Part shown: piece by piece, positions 42,862 to 53,300 of the stretch | Numbering within the stretch: the first letter of the stretch is position 1 | Layout: every line of letters starts with the position of its first letter | Assembly: GCF_023238205.1 (NCBI RefSeq) | Contig: NZ_CP096661.1 | Span: 62,001-126,000 of the forward strand | Source of the DNA: Halorussus limi | Lineage (GTDB): Archaea > Halobacteriota > Halobacteria > Halobacteriales > Haladaptataceae | DNA: 64,000 nt | Direction: 5' to 3' | The notes under the pieces: generated by a model | Database searches by the model: none | The model's input: the letters and a program-made list of their open reading frames with translations, nothing else | What the model was told of the DNA's origin: nothing | Position numbers and translations under genes: made by a program

Positions 42862-45129
42862 TTAGTCCGCGGGTTGCGCCTGCTCCGACGTCGACGCGTC
42901 CGGGAGAGTCGGGACCGAGAGGTCGGCCCGCCGAAGCAACTGGGCGTTGATTGCGACTATCACCGTACTGAGCGACATCAACAGCGCACCCACCGCGGGT
43001 GAGAGGAGAACGCCAATCGGGGCCAGTACGCCGGCGGCGAGCGGAATGGCGAACACGTTGTAACCGGCGGCCCAGAGGATGTTCTCCTGCATCTTTCGAT
43101 AGCTCGCCTTGCTTAGTTTCACCAGGCGCACGACGTCCATCGGATTGTTCTGGACCAAGATAACGTCGGCCGACTGGACGGCAACGTCCGTGCCGCTCCC
43201 GATAGCGATACCGACGTCCGCTCTCGTCAGCGCCGGCGCGTCGTTGACGCCGTCGCCGACCATCGCGACGAGTTTCCCCTCGTCTTGGAGTTGCTGGACT
43301 TTCGTGTCCTTGTCCTCAGGCAGCACTTCGGCGAAGACCGTGTCGATGCCGAGTTCGTCGGCCACCGCGTTGGCTACGTCTTCGGAGTCACCCGTCAGCA
43401 TCGCCACCTCGATGTCTAATTCGTGAAGCGCATCGACGACGCGATAGCTCGTCTCACGGATGACGTCCGCCATTGCGAACGCCGCGACCAGTTCCCCCTC
43501 GCGAACGAGGTAGACGACGGTCTGTGCGTTCTCGCCGGCCTCGTCGGCGAACGACGCAAGGTCCGGAGGTACCTCGCTGTCGAGGTGGTCGAGCAGGTTC
43601 GGCCCGCCGACGAAGACTTCCCGACCGTCTATCGTGGCCCTCACCCCGCGGCCTTTCATCGCCTCGAAGTCGGTGGCGCGTCGCGCTTCGACTCCGCGCT
43701 CGTCGGCCGCCTCGCGTATCGCTCTGGCGATCATGTGCTCGGAGTCTCCCTCGACGGCTGCCGCGAGCGCCAAGGCCTCGTCTTCGTCGACCCCGTCGAT
43801 GGTCGCCACCCCGACGACACCGTGTTCGCCTTCGGTGAGCGTCCCCGTCTTGTCGAAGATTATCGCATCGAGGTCCCGGGCCTGTTCCATGGCGATGCGG
43901 TCGCGAATCAGCATCCCGTTTCGCGCGGCGAGGGAGGTGTTGATGGCGACGACGAGCGGAATCGCCAGACCGAGCGCGTGCGGACACGCGATGACGAGGA
44001 CCGTGACGACCCGCTCGATTACCGCTGCGTCGAACGTCGTCGCGACGGTCCAAGCGATAGCGGTGACGATAGCCGCGCCGACGGCGACGTAGAACAGCCA
44101 CCCGGCCGCCCTGTCCGCGAGCACTTGGGTCTTCGACTTGCTCCCCTGGGCCTCCTCGACGAGACGCATGATGCCCGCGAGCGTCGTCTCGTCGCCGGTC
44201 GCGCCGATTCGGACGCGCAGACTTCCGTCGCCGTTGATGGTGCCGCCGATGACCTCGTCGCCCGGTTCCTTAGAAACCGGCTTGGACTCGCCGGTAATCA
44301 TCGACTCGTTCACGTCCGAGTCGCCCTCCTCGACCACGCCGTCGCCGGGGACGCTCGCGCCGGGGCGGACGAGGACGAGGTCACCCTCCGCGAGTTCGTT
44401 CACCGGGACCTCCTCGGTTTCGCCGCCCTCGGTAATGCGCTCCGCAGTATCGGGCATCAACTTCGCCAGTTCGTCCAGCGCACTAGAGGCGCGTCGCACA
44501 GAACGCATCTCGATCCAGTGACCGAGTAGCATGATGTCGATGAGCGTCACGAGTTCCCAGAAGAACGCCGACTCCGTCGGGAAGACGACACTCGCCAGAC
44601 TGTAGACGAATGCGACGCTGATGGCCATCGAGATAAGCGTCATCATCCCCGGGGAACGGTCTCTCAGTTCGGGGACGGCCATCCGGAGGAACGGAACCCC
44701 TCCGTAGGCAAAGACGACAACCGCGAAGACGGGGTTGATCCACTCGCTTCCGGGAAACGCCGGTACTGAGAATCCGAGCCACTCCTGAAGCGCCTCGCTG
44801 TAGAGGAGGACCGGTATCGACAGCAGCGTCGAGGCGAAGAAGCGCCGGCGAAACATCTGCTCGTGGCCGGCGTGCATCCCGCCGTGGTCCCCGTGTCCCT
44901 CGTGGTCCTGCTCGTCGTGACCGCCGTGGTCCATCGCGCCGTGCCCACCGCCGTGGGCAGTGTTTCCTGCTGTTTCCTCGGAGTTCTCAGCCTCCTCCTC
45001 GAGCATCGACTGTTCGACGCGCTCGACGTCTCCCGTCTCCGCGTCGTCGCCGGACGGACGTTCGTGGCTGTCGTGTCCGCCGTGGTCGCGCGCCGGCCCG
45101 TCGTCCGGTGGGGAATTCCGGTCGTCCAT
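42862..45129 (-). CDS. copB: P1B-type heavy-metal ATPase, CPH (CopB-like) with His-rich N-terminus
   Basis: A 755-aa ATP-driven metal exporter. The N-terminus (1-92) is a His/Asp/Glu/Gly-rich metal-binding tail ([26 protein letters not shown] pattern, given in two parts). The TM core has CPH (residues 382-384) instead of CPC, which is the hallmark of the CopB/copper(II)-silver group. TGES (279-282), DKTGT (426-430) and the GDGVNDAPA hinge are present, so the catalytic cycle should work. It probably extrudes Cu(II)/Ag. Neighbours are a PAS kinase and, across 237 bp, DoxX. Confidence 0.94.
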   Translation of the reverse strand: MDDRNSPPDDGPARDHGGHDSHERPSGDDAETGDVERVEQSMLEEEAENSEETAGNTAHGGGHGAMDHGGHDEQDHEGHGDHGGMHAGHEQMFRRRFFASTLLSIPVLLYSEALQEWLGFSVPAFPGSEWINPVFAVVVFAYGGVPFLRMAVPELRDRSPGMMTLISMAISVAFVYSLASVVFPTESAFFWELVTLIDIMLLGHWIEMRSVRRASSALDELAKLMPDTAERITEGGETEEVPVNELAEGDLVLVRPGASVPGDGVVEEGDSDVNESMITGESKPVSKEPGDEVIGGTINGDGSLRVRIGATGDETTLAGIMRLVEEAQGSKSKTQVLADRAAGWLFYVAVGAAIVTAIAWTVATTFDAAVIERVVTVLVIACPHALGLAIPLVVAINTSLAARNGMLIRDRIAMEQARDLDAIIFDKTGTLTEGEHGVVGVATIDGVDEDEALALAAAVEGDSEHMIARAIREAADERGVEARRATDFEAMKGRGVRATIDGREVFVGGPNLLDHLDSEVPPDLASFADEAGENAQTVVYLVREGELVAAFAMADVIRETSYRVVDALHELDIEVAMLTGDSEDVANAVADELGIDTVFAEVLPEDKDTKVQQLQDEGKLVAMVGDGVNDAPALTRADVGIAIGSGTDVAVQSADVILVQNNPMDVVRLVKLSKASYRKMQENILWAAGYNVFAIPLAAGVLAPIGVLLSPAVGALLMSLSTVIVAINAQLLRRADLSVPTLPDASTSEQAQPAD

Positions 45130-45334
45130 CGGTACTCTCTCGGTTCCTATACGGTAGCCCGCGACAAGGTAGTTCTGTCCGTGACGGGTGCCGACTTTGC
45201 GATCCGGGTCAGACGGCGTCGCGTCCTAAATCGCCCATCGGCCAGCCGTGAGCACTACCTCGAAGAATCAATCCATAGGTTACGTGAATCCGTGTGAACA
45301 CGTATCCATACTACTTTATTACCACCGCCAACGT

Positions 45335-45346
45335 CTACTGTAGTAG
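45335..45346 (+). promoter_or_regulatory. Operator-like repeat in doxX promoter
   Basis: CTACT-GT-AGTAG, a 5-bp inverted repeat with a 2-base spacer, between a TATA-like CTTTATTA (45313-45320) and the ATG of doxX (45367). Possible metal-regulator site, but short and unconfirmed. Confidence 0.35.
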
Positions 45347-45366
45347 GAATTTCTCCTTCCGTTACC

Positions 45367-45942
45367 ATGACCTCATCTGCCATCTCACCAGACGCTCGTA
45401 ACACCTTCGAGAGTACTATCGGCGGTTACACCATCGGCGGACGTGCCCACAGCCTGTCGGCGTGGTTCGTCCTCTCGCTCCGACTCATGATGGGCTACGC
45501 GTTCGCCTACTCTGGATTCACGAAACTCGTCGCCGCCGAACCGTTTAGCGCGGGCGGCTACCTCGCTAACGTGGCTGCGACCAACGGCAACCCGCTCGCC
45601 AGCCTGTTCGCGTGGATGGGTTCGACCCCGTGGTTCGTCGAATTCGCGAACGTCGCGGTCCCGTGGGGCGAACTATTCATCGGCCTCGGACTGCTAGTCG
45701 GTGCGTTCGTCCGCCTCGCGGCGTTCTTCGGCGCGCTCATGATGCTCACGTTCTACTTCGGCAACTGGGACATCGCTCACGGCGTCATCAACGGCGACTT
45801 CGCGTACATGCTCGTCTTCCTCGCCGTGGCCGCGTTCGGTGCTGGCCGCATCCTCGGACTGGACGCGTGGATCGAAAACTACGACCTCGGCGGCGAGACG
45901 CTCGTAGAGCGCTATCCCGCACTCGAGTACGTCCTCGGGTAG
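45367..45942 (+). CDS. DoxX-family membrane protein
   Basis: A 191-aa membrane protein with four TM segments and the DoxX pattern RLMMGYAFAYSGFTKL, VPWGELFIGLGLLVGAFVRLAAFFGALMML and WDIAHG. DoxX-like proteins are linked to quinone/thiol redox or stress; here it faces the copper ATPase across a divergent promoter region. Function is not established. A poly-T rich tract follows the stop (about 45952-45965). Confidence 0.85.
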   Translation: MTSSAISPDARNTFESTIGGYTIGGRAHSLSAWFVLSLRLMMGYAFAYSGFTKLVAAEPFSAGGYLANVAATNGNPLASLFAWMGSTPWFVEFANVAVPWGELFIGLGLLVGAFVRLAAFFGALMMLTFYFGNWDIAHGVINGDFAYMLVFLAVAAFGAGRILGLDAWIENYDLGGETLVERYPALEYVLG

Positions 45943-46108
45943 ACGAGAACTGAACTTTTCTTTCTCGCTGTCGAGTTCGCGCTATTCGTCGGCTTCCCGC
46001 GGGATTTGCCGCCGGCGTATTCGTCTTCGCGACCACGGAAACCCAACTGAACGCTACCAATACTCGTAGCACCCAAAAATACTCGTACCATTCACTTCAC
46101 GTTGAGGT

Positions 46109-46663
46109 ATGCCCGGACCGGTGTTTCTGGAGGGTGACACGGTAACCCTTCGACCAGTCGACGAGGAAGATATCGAGTTCATTCAACGGATGATGAACAA
46201 CCCGACTGTCTGGCGTCCAGCGCTCGATATCAATCCGATGAACGATAACTTGGCTGAAGATTTTTTCGAGAACGTCCTTACCACCGAGGAGGACGTCCAC
46301 TGTCTGGTTTGTCGCGACGACGACCCGGTCGGTCACGTGTCCTTATCGCAGTCTCAGTACGGCCCCACCGAGACGTCTCGGGCCCGGTCTGCGGAACTGG
46401 GGTACTGGATTGCCCCCGAACACCACGGACAGGGGTACGGGTCTGACGCTGTCAACAGGATAGTCGAGTACGCCTTCACGGACCGAAACCTTCGGCGTCT
46501 GAGTGCGCACGTCGGCGGGTTCAACGACGCGTCCATCGCGCTGCTGGAATCACTGGGATTCGTACACGAGGGGACGCAACGAGAGGCCGCATGGTATCGG
46601 GGCGAGTATCACGACATGCTCTCGTACGGACTCCTCCGATCGGAGTGGCAGAATAGCGAATAG
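46109..46663 (+). CDS. GNAT-family N-acetyltransferase (RimJ/RimL type)
   Basis: A 184-aa cytosolic acetyltransferase. N-terminal VTLRPVDEEDIEFIQRMMNNP, then the acetyl-CoA loop in a PEHHGQGYGSDAVNRIVEYAF pattern (given here in two parts: PEHHGQGYG and SDAVNRIVEYAF), and ALLESLGFVHEGTQRE near the end, typical of RimL-like GNATs. The acceptor may be a protein N-terminus or a small amine. Single gene, ATG 46109; no operon. Confidence 0.92.
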   Translation: MPGPVFLEGDTVTLRPVDEEDIEFIQRMMNNPTVWRPALDINPMNDNLAEDFFENVLTTEEDVHCLVCRDDDPVGHVSLSQSQYGPTETSRARSAELGYWIAPEHHGQGYGSDAVNRIVEYAFTDRNLRRLSAHVGGFNDASIALLESLGFVHEGTQREAAWYRGEYHDMLSYGLLRSEWQNSE

Positions 46664-46725
46664 TTCCCGTCAGGACCGAAGACGCACCGGACTACTGCAC
46701 GTGAAAACAGCGTGACTGGCGAGTC

Positions 46726-47517
46726 CTATCGACCGAGGAAGGCCTCGACTTCCGCCGAGACGAGTCCGGGCGCTTCGCTGGGACCGCTGTGGCTGACACC
46801 GTCGAACTCGACGAGACGACTCTCCGGAAGCACGTCGTGGACTGCGCGAGCGCTCTTCCGGAGGAAGTCCGGTCCGTCGGTACCGGTCAACACGAGGACG
46901 GGAGCGTCCACGTCGAGTCGTTCCGGTAGCTGATACCCCTCAACGGCGTAGTTCATCCGGACGACCTCCTCGGCGAGTTCGACGCAGTCGGGCCAGACCG
47001 GCCATTCCGCCAACCACGCGTCGAGGTCGTCGATTCCGTCGGGGTGGAGGACCTGCTCGACGTAGCGTTTGACCGCCTCTCGACGTTCGCCCTCCTCGAC
47101 GAGCTCCTCCATGCGACTGGCTAAGTCGGCTTCTTTCCGATACTCCTTGGGGAGGACTGCGGGTTCGTACGCGACCACCGCTTCGACCGTTGCCTCGGTC
47201 GCGGCCTCTATCGCCGTGAGCGCGCCGAAGGAGTGGCCGAACAGAATCGGCTCGCCGTCGACGGCATCTACGAGCGTTCGGACGTACTCGGCTTCACGCT
47301 CGATTACTTCGTCGGCGCTCGTCTCCGCCGAATCGTCGAGAAAGGTACCGAAACCCGGCCGCTGAGGGACCACAGCGGCATACTCGCTGAGATGCGGAAC
47401 GACCGGATTCCAGTACTCCCGAGGAGCCATTCCGCCGTGAAGCAGGACGACCGGCCGACCGTCTCCGTGTCGCTCGTACGCTACCTCCGTGCCATCTATA
47501 GACTGGTTCGTCGGCAT
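46726..47517 (-). CDS. Alpha/beta-hydrolase
   Basis: A 263-aa soluble hydrolase. Its oxyanion region reads VVLLHGGMAPREYW, the nucleophile elbow GHSFGA, an Asp in LVLTGTDGPD and a His near SHSGPSEA complete a plausible Ser-Asp-His triad. ATG 47517 is chosen since the upstream ATG (47532) adds only five residues. It faces the HTH gene at 47674 across about 150 bp. Substrate unknown. Confidence 0.9.
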   Translation of the reverse strand: MPTNQSIDGTEVAYERHGDGRPVVLLHGGMAPREYWNPVVPHLSEYAAVVPQRPGFGTFLDDSAETSADEVIEREAEYVRTLVDAVDGEPILFGHSFGALTAIEAATEATVEAVVAYEPAVLPKEYRKEADLASRMEELVEEGERREAVKRYVEQVLHPDGIDDLDAWLAEWPVWPDCVELAEEVVRMNYAVEGYQLPERLDVDAPVLVLTGTDGPDFLRKSARAVHDVLPESRLVEFDGVSHSGPSEAPGLVSAEVEAFLGR

Positions 47518-47673
47518 GCGTCCTTCGTTCAAGGACGGCGGGGCTAAGCCGTTCTCTCACAAATTGTGCTGTTTAAGTGGGGTCGGTAACCCGGCCACAG
47601 CTATCCTGCCGGAGCCTTCTCGTTTGATAACGTCTTTCGACACTCCCATTAGCAGTGATAGAAATGATACGAT

Positions 47674-48360
47674 ATGGGACTCGTCGCTACGTTCGAAATT
47701 GATTGCGAGGCGCTCCCACTTACCGGAGTGGCGGCGGCCGTCCCCCAAGCGACGCTGATTCTCGAACTACAGTTCAACCACGGCGCTCGCCCCTTGTTCC
47801 TCGTCACCGTGACCGACGGCTCACGGACGGCAGTCGAGAACGCGCTCGCCGACGCCTACGACGTCGCGGAGTTGACTCTCGTGGGTCGGGCGGGCGACAC
47901 GCGTCGCTATCAGGTGGTTCCAGCGCTCAGCTTCGAGGAGCAACTCGGTGACCACGTCGACGACCTCGCTGGCCTCGAAGCCCTCGCTACGGTGGACGCG
48001 ATAATCGAGCGAATCGAGGTATTACCGAGTGGATGGCAACAAACGGGTTGGTTCGCCGACCGCGACGCGTTCGAGAAGTTCTCGACGTTCTGGCGGCAGA
48101 ATGGCGGATTCAAACTGCAACGGCTTACTCGTGACGGCGACCCCGAACCGCCCGGTGACGGTCTTACCGACCATCAACGCGAAGCACTTCGAACGGCGTA
48201 CGAACTCGGGTATTTCGACATCCCGCGTCGGGCGTCTCTCGAAGACGTCGGCGCAGAACTGGATATTACTGCTTCCTCGGTGTCCGAGCGGTTGCGTCGC
48301 GCGCAAACCCGACTCATCCAGGAGACGGTGGCGCCGACGTGGCCGCCGCTCCCCGACTGA
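47674..48360 (+). CDS. Bat/HTH_10-type transcription regulator
   Basis: A 228-aa regulator of the haloarchaeal bacterio-opsin-activator type: N-terminal domain (about 1-150) with an unusual but typical sequence, then an HTH_10 domain (about 160-215; LTDHQREALRTAYELGYFDIPRRASLEDVGAELDITASSVSERLRRAQ, shown here only to indicate the position, the core being ALRTAYELGYFDIPR and ASSVSERLRRA). Divergent from the hydrolase gene, which may be its target. Confidence 0.85.
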   Translation: MGLVATFEIDCEALPLTGVAAAVPQATLILELQFNHGARPLFLVTVTDGSRTAVENALADAYDVAELTLVGRAGDTRRYQVVPALSFEEQLGDHVDDLAGLEALATVDAIIERIEVLPSGWQQTGWFADRDAFEKFSTFWRQNGGFKLQRLTRDGDPEPPGDGLTDHQREALRTAYELGYFDIPRRASLEDVGAELDITASSVSERLRRAQTRLIQETVAPTWPPLPD

Positions 48361-48560
48361 AACTCGACGCTACGACCGGTTCGCCCTCGAAGGACTATAT
48401 CTGGAATCTATCACAGAACGCCTCTCGTCCGCGAATACAACCGTTCGATGTGGTCTCGAATCTTCGTCCTATGGTGAAGCATCGTGATTGCGGCGGCTTG
48501 ACCTCTCGCCTTGTCACACCCCTTGATGGGAAGATTACTTCGAGAGGTGGGTGTATTCTC

Positions 48561-49040
48561 TCAGGCGGGAGTGGTAGGATGAATTGTCTTGCGGCCAAGC
48601 AACCACCAAGCTATCCCGAGAAAAATGATTCCCGTCGTACCCGTAATAGCCAGTGGGGTCGGGTTGTCAGTGGAGGAAACGAGGGGGCCGCCGACAAATA
48701 CGCCGAATCCAATTGAGAGAACGCCAATAATGAGACAGACTCCCCCGAGTGTCTGCAGCCACGGTGACTGCTCACTATCAGTGACTCGGAGTTTCCGGGT
48801 GATACCTGCCCCACTGATTGCGAGTACGTACAAGAACAGGGGGAATGCGGTTGGGTAGTATGGGGAGAGGAACGGGAGTGCTACTTCGATGAGGTCGTAG
48901 GAAACGATCAAGAGGTAGGGTGGAAGCTGCACAGGCTGAAACGGTATGAATTTCAGGAAATAGAGGCCGACGATAATCGCGTAGGCAATGGCGACGTCAC
49001 GGCCGAGGAAAGTGTTCCGGAGTGTGTGGCGGGAGACCAT
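48561..49040 (-). CDS. Four-TM membrane protein, unknown, in lower-GC region
   Basis: A 159-aa hydrophobic protein with TM segments at about 17-33, 45-60, 68-82, 93-115 and 128-148. No family recognised. Its codons are less G/C-biased than those of the neighbours, and it lies at the left end of a lower-GC stretch, suggesting recent gain. ATG 49040 is the only sensible start. Confidence 0.55.
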   Translation of the reverse strand: MVSRHTLRNTFLGRDVAIAYAIIVGLYFLKFIPFQPVQLPPYLLIVSYDLIEVALPFLSPYYPTAFPLFLYVLAISGAGITRKLRVTDSEQSPWLQTLGGVCLIIGVLSIGFGVFVGGPLVSSTDNPTPLAITGTTGIIFLGIAWWLLGRKTIHPTTPA

Positions 49041-49667
49041 AGGTGACTGTAGACGGGAAAGATAGTAAACCTCAGGTGTCTCTCGAAGCGAGCAAGTGTG
49101 AGGGCTAGTTCACATTGTTGGTGTAGAAGCCGTATCGGTACAGCGTGTCGTCGTACAGAGATGATGGCCGTTTGAGACAGTCTCGATGTGTTTGAGATCA
49201 GCGCGTCAATTAGGTTCGTGTACTCCGTTGAGCGTTAACCTCCGAACAGACCCTTTTCTTGCGATCAATAGAAATTACCAGTCGTGGGTGGATTGGCGCG
49301 TACGACCAGACCGGTTCGTACCAGAGCTGCCAGTGTAGCTTTGAATCAGAAATTGATGCCCTGGATAGTTAGTCTAAACGGTTAGGATAGCTAGTTATGC
49401 TTGATCTCTATTGCGAAGAGTGTTTATCGAATTCATTCAAGGTAAGCACTCAGTTGAATGTTCAGTCGAGAACGCACACTCTGTCCCAGAACTACGTTGT
49501 AGGGAACGAAAGTATTCCACCCGCAATCGAGTTCCAAGTCTTGAAAACGTACGCGTCAACATCTGTCTTTGAGAGGGAACCAGAAGACAAGAGACACCAT
49601 CTGAATATTTAAAAGGGAGTTATCTAACCCAGAATAAATACTGCCGGGAAATTACATATCTGTATAA
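49041..49667. other. Low-GC intergenic stretch with gene debris
   Basis: 627 bases without a supported gene. The minus strand at about 49108-49175 carries an open stretch ending in LYDDTLYRYGFYTNN before a stop, possibly the 3' end of a lost gene. A plus-strand frame at 49397-49612 (71 aa) is hydrophilic and not recognised. GC content is clearly lower than in the flanks. Confidence 0.4.
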
Positions 49668-50116
49668 CCCTTAACGGCCAACAGTAAACAGGATGATAGT
49701 AAATCCCGAGGAGACAAAACGTCGAAAAAAGAGCTATGGTCCGGTGACGAACTCGGTCGCCTCGTCCGTAACGGTCCTGACGCCGTGACCGACCGCGTCT
49801 ACCCCTCTCAACGAGCATGCCCAAGCACTCCACGCACACGCCGACGAATGGGTAACAGTCGTCTCGGACGCGAACGGCCAGCGCATCGTCTACACCGCGC
49901 CCGGCATCCGAACAGACTTAGCTGCGTACTTCGACCGGTCGTTCGCTTCCAGCGAACTCAAACGTGTCTTCAAGAAGATCGAGGAGTTGGCTGCACTCTC
50001 ACCCCGCACCGTTCGGACGGACAAGAATCAGGCGGGCGAACACCGAACTGTCGTTCAGTTTCACGACGGTGGCGTCGAGTGGAGTAATGACGACCAAGCC
50101 TGCAGGTGGTGTTAGC
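49668..50116 (+). pseudogene. Frameshifted remnant of an unknown haloarchaeal protein
   Basis: The plus strand reads an open, haloarchaea-style peptide KKELWSGDELGRLVRNGPDAV...DRVY up to about 49800, then the reading continues one frame away as NEHAQALHAHADEWVTVVSDANGQ and on to a clean C-terminal segment (FDRSFASSELKRVFKKIEELA...HRTVVQFHDGGVEWSND) with a stop TAG at 50114-50116. No start codon is found, so the N-terminus is also missing. Function unknown; the reading pattern (strong G/C third positions, helices) indicates a formerly real gene. Confidence 0.6.
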
Positions 50117-50393
50117 CCACTCACCATAGCGGGTGTCAGGACACTCCGGTCCACACCACGAAATTGCTATAGGAACTCCACCACGCTTCCCTAGAAGCAT
50201 AGACAGGGTTGTTTTCTCTAGGTTGGCTAGCGATGGGTGTATCTTGAAGTGCGGTCGGCGGCGGACGTCACGCTACTGGTCGCGGAGTATATTCAGAGCA
50301 GTAGCGTACACTGAGTATTTTGAGCCCAGCTGAGCGAGAGAATATTGGAAGCAGTCGTTGCTGGTCGAACTTTGGATTATCCGGTGTTGGTCA
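50117..50393. other. Intergenic region with little content
   Basis: 277 bases between the remnant and the 3' end of the large kinase gene. Some short frames exist (e.g. plus-strand RWVYLEVRSAADVTLLV at about 50231), but none has start and stop of a plausible gene. No clear repeats. Confidence 0.35.
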
Positions 50394-53300
50394 TCAACGA
50401 CTGGTCGTCACATTCACGAACTCAAATCGCGCTCCCCCATCGGAGCTCTCCGTCACAGTGCAGTCCCATCCGTACACGTCGGCTAACTTCTGAACGAACG
50501 CGAGCCCCAACCCAGTACCGCCTTGCTCGGCAGCAGTCGTATACCCCGCTTCGAAGACGGTGTCTCGTTCATCCGCTGGAATCCCAACTCCGTCGTCGGC
50601 AACGTAGAACCCGTCGGGAAGTTCACCGACCGTAATCGTAACGTCCGAGCCACCGTGTTCGACGGCATTCTCGAACAAGTTCCGGAACAGGTGCTCGATG
50701 TACGTCTCATCGGCCTGAATCGTGTAGTCTATATCGACTTCGATACTTGCGCCGGGCGTATTTACCTTGTCCCAAGCCTCCCGTGCGATATCTGCGAGTT
50801 GAATCGGAGTCTGTTCACCAACTGCATCACGGCCTCTCGTGAGAATTAACATCACGTCGACCATGTCTTCAATCCGGTCGAATGCTTCAGTCACGTACTT
50901 GACCGCCTCGGCGTCCGTCTCGGCCGGGAGTTGTTGGCTGTAGATTTGGCCGATGGTGACGGGGTTGCGGAGTTCGTGGGCGAGCATACTCGCGAAGCTT
51001 TCGAGGCGTTCGTTAGACTCCTTGAGCTGTTCGACCGTCTCCTCAAGTTGTTGCTCACGCTCTACTCGGTCGGTGACGTCCTCGGCAATGCCGACGATGC
51101 GGACTGTGTCGCCGTCGTCGTCGCGGACGTGTCCAGACCGTACGTGGAGCCACCGGACCTCGCCGTCCGGTCGGACGATTCGGTACTCGATATCGGACTC
51201 CGTCTCCGGCATTGAGTCGTAGACGTTTTGCACTCGGTCCCGGTCTTCGGGGTGTACACCGTCGAGGAAGGACCGCGGCTCTTCGTATAGTGTCTCGCGG
51301 TCCCGTCCCCAAATCTCCTCGAAGGCAGGATTGACGTACAGGAACTCCCTTGTTTCGGGGTCGGACATCCACACAACTTCCTCTAAGTTCTCAGCGAGCG
51401 TTCGGAACTTTGCTTCGCTCTTGCGAAGTTCTTGTTCCACCTCTCGCTGGTCAGTAACGTCTTGGACCACGAGCATCCCCGCGAAGACATCCCCGTCGGC
51501 ATTCCTGACTGGGAGCGTGTGGTTAAACAAGTGAAGGCCATGATACTGCGTCTCGAACGAATTCGTTTCGCCGTCGAGTGTAGCGTGGAAATACTGTTCA
51601 ACTTCGCTGAAGAGTTCGTCCGGATAGATTTCGTAGACGGATTTTCCAATTCGGTCCTCCGGAGTAACTCCGACTTCATCAAGGAGTTGCCCGCCGACTG
51701 CTGTATACTTTAAGTCCTCATCGAAGAGCCCGACGGCACCGTTGGGGAAGTTCTCGGCGAGCGTCCGGTACCTGCGCTCAGACTCCTCAAGTTGGCGCTG
51801 GGATTCACGGCGTTCAGTGATGTCCGTCAGCGTCGCGACCGCCCGAGAGACCTCGCCGTCTGCGCCCCGAATCGGCATCCCGTGAGCCATGATAGTCCTG
51901 CGCCCGCTGTCTGCCGCTTCAATCTCGTAGATATCAGGGTCTTCAACCTCTTCGCCTCGCAGTACACGAGCTAGCGTCCACTCCTCGGGGTCGATCTGTT
52001 CGCCGGTGTCAGCCCACCACGCCGTGTATTGCTCGTACTCCGCCACCGTCTCGGCGTCGAACTCCTCGACGCCCCAGATGGCCTTCGCGATCTCGTTGGC
52101 CTCGATGATGTCGCCGCTTCCGTCCGCGACCATGACGCCGACCGGGAGCACCTCGAACAGGGTCTCAAGCTGTTTCCTCTGGGCCGCAAGTTCCTGCTCG
52201 GTTTGCTTTCGGTCGGTGATGTCGGTGAGCGCACCGGGGAACCGAATGGGATTGCCGTCTTCGTCACATTCGACGTGACCACGGGCGACGACCCATCGGA
52301 GTTCATCGTCCGCATTCCAGACCCGATACTCTTCCTCGTACTCTCCACAGGTCTCTATCACGTTCTCGATTGCTTGTTCGACGCGCTCGCGGTCATCCTC
52401 GTGGATGGAGGAAAGCAGACGGTCGATAGACACGCCCTCGCGAGCATCTTCGGGGTCGATACCGAACGTTCGGGCAAACGACGTGCCCGCGACGAATTCG
52501 TCATCTACGATGTTCCACTCCCATGTCCCGACGGCACCGGCTTCAGTCGCTGCTTCTAACTGTTCTTTTGCATCCTGTAACGTCTGTTCGCGCTCTTTCT
52601 GATCGGTGATGTCCCGACCGATGCCCGCCAACACGCGCTCGCCGTCTGGGTCCTCAAGCGCAGAAGCGACGAACTCGTACGGGATTCGGTCTCCATGCTT
52701 CGTTACGACCTCCGTCTTGATGTGTGCGTCGCCGGTCTCAAGTCCGTCGCGTATTGCGCTTGCTATCTCAGTGTGGGCCTCTTCGTCGAAGAACTCGAAT
52801 ATGTGCATGGACTCGACTTCATCGCTGTGATAACCGGTTACCTCGCAGAGGGTGTCGTTCCAGCGCTGGAGGTTTCCGGACTCGTCGAGAATATAGAACA
52901 CGTCATCGATGGCGTTGAGCACCTTGTCCGTGTACTCCCGGTAGCGTTGGAGTTCTCGCTCCCGTTCTTTGCGCTCGGTGATATCTTGGGCCATCGTCAT
53001 GCCCGCGAACACGTCGCCGCGCTCGTCGGTGATGGGGACTGCGTGGACCACCCACTCACGGTCCACGTACTCGAGTTCGACCGTCCGCTGTTCGCCGTCG
53101 AGCGCAGCCTCGAAGGCAGGCCTGAGTTCCTCGGCAGTCTCGTCGCCCCAGACCTCGTCGAACTGCTTCCCTTCAAGGTCGGACGGCTCGACTGGGATAT
53201 TCTCGAATCCTCGTCCCGATGCGAGTGTATATCGGAGGTCGTGGTCGAACAGCGTCACGATGCCGTTCGGGAAGTACTCTGCCAACGTCCGGTAACGACG

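Noticed and set aside
43423-44529. 368-aa plus-strand frame opposite copB
   Set aside because: Shadow of the ATPase gene: no motif, and the ATPase has full P-type signatures.
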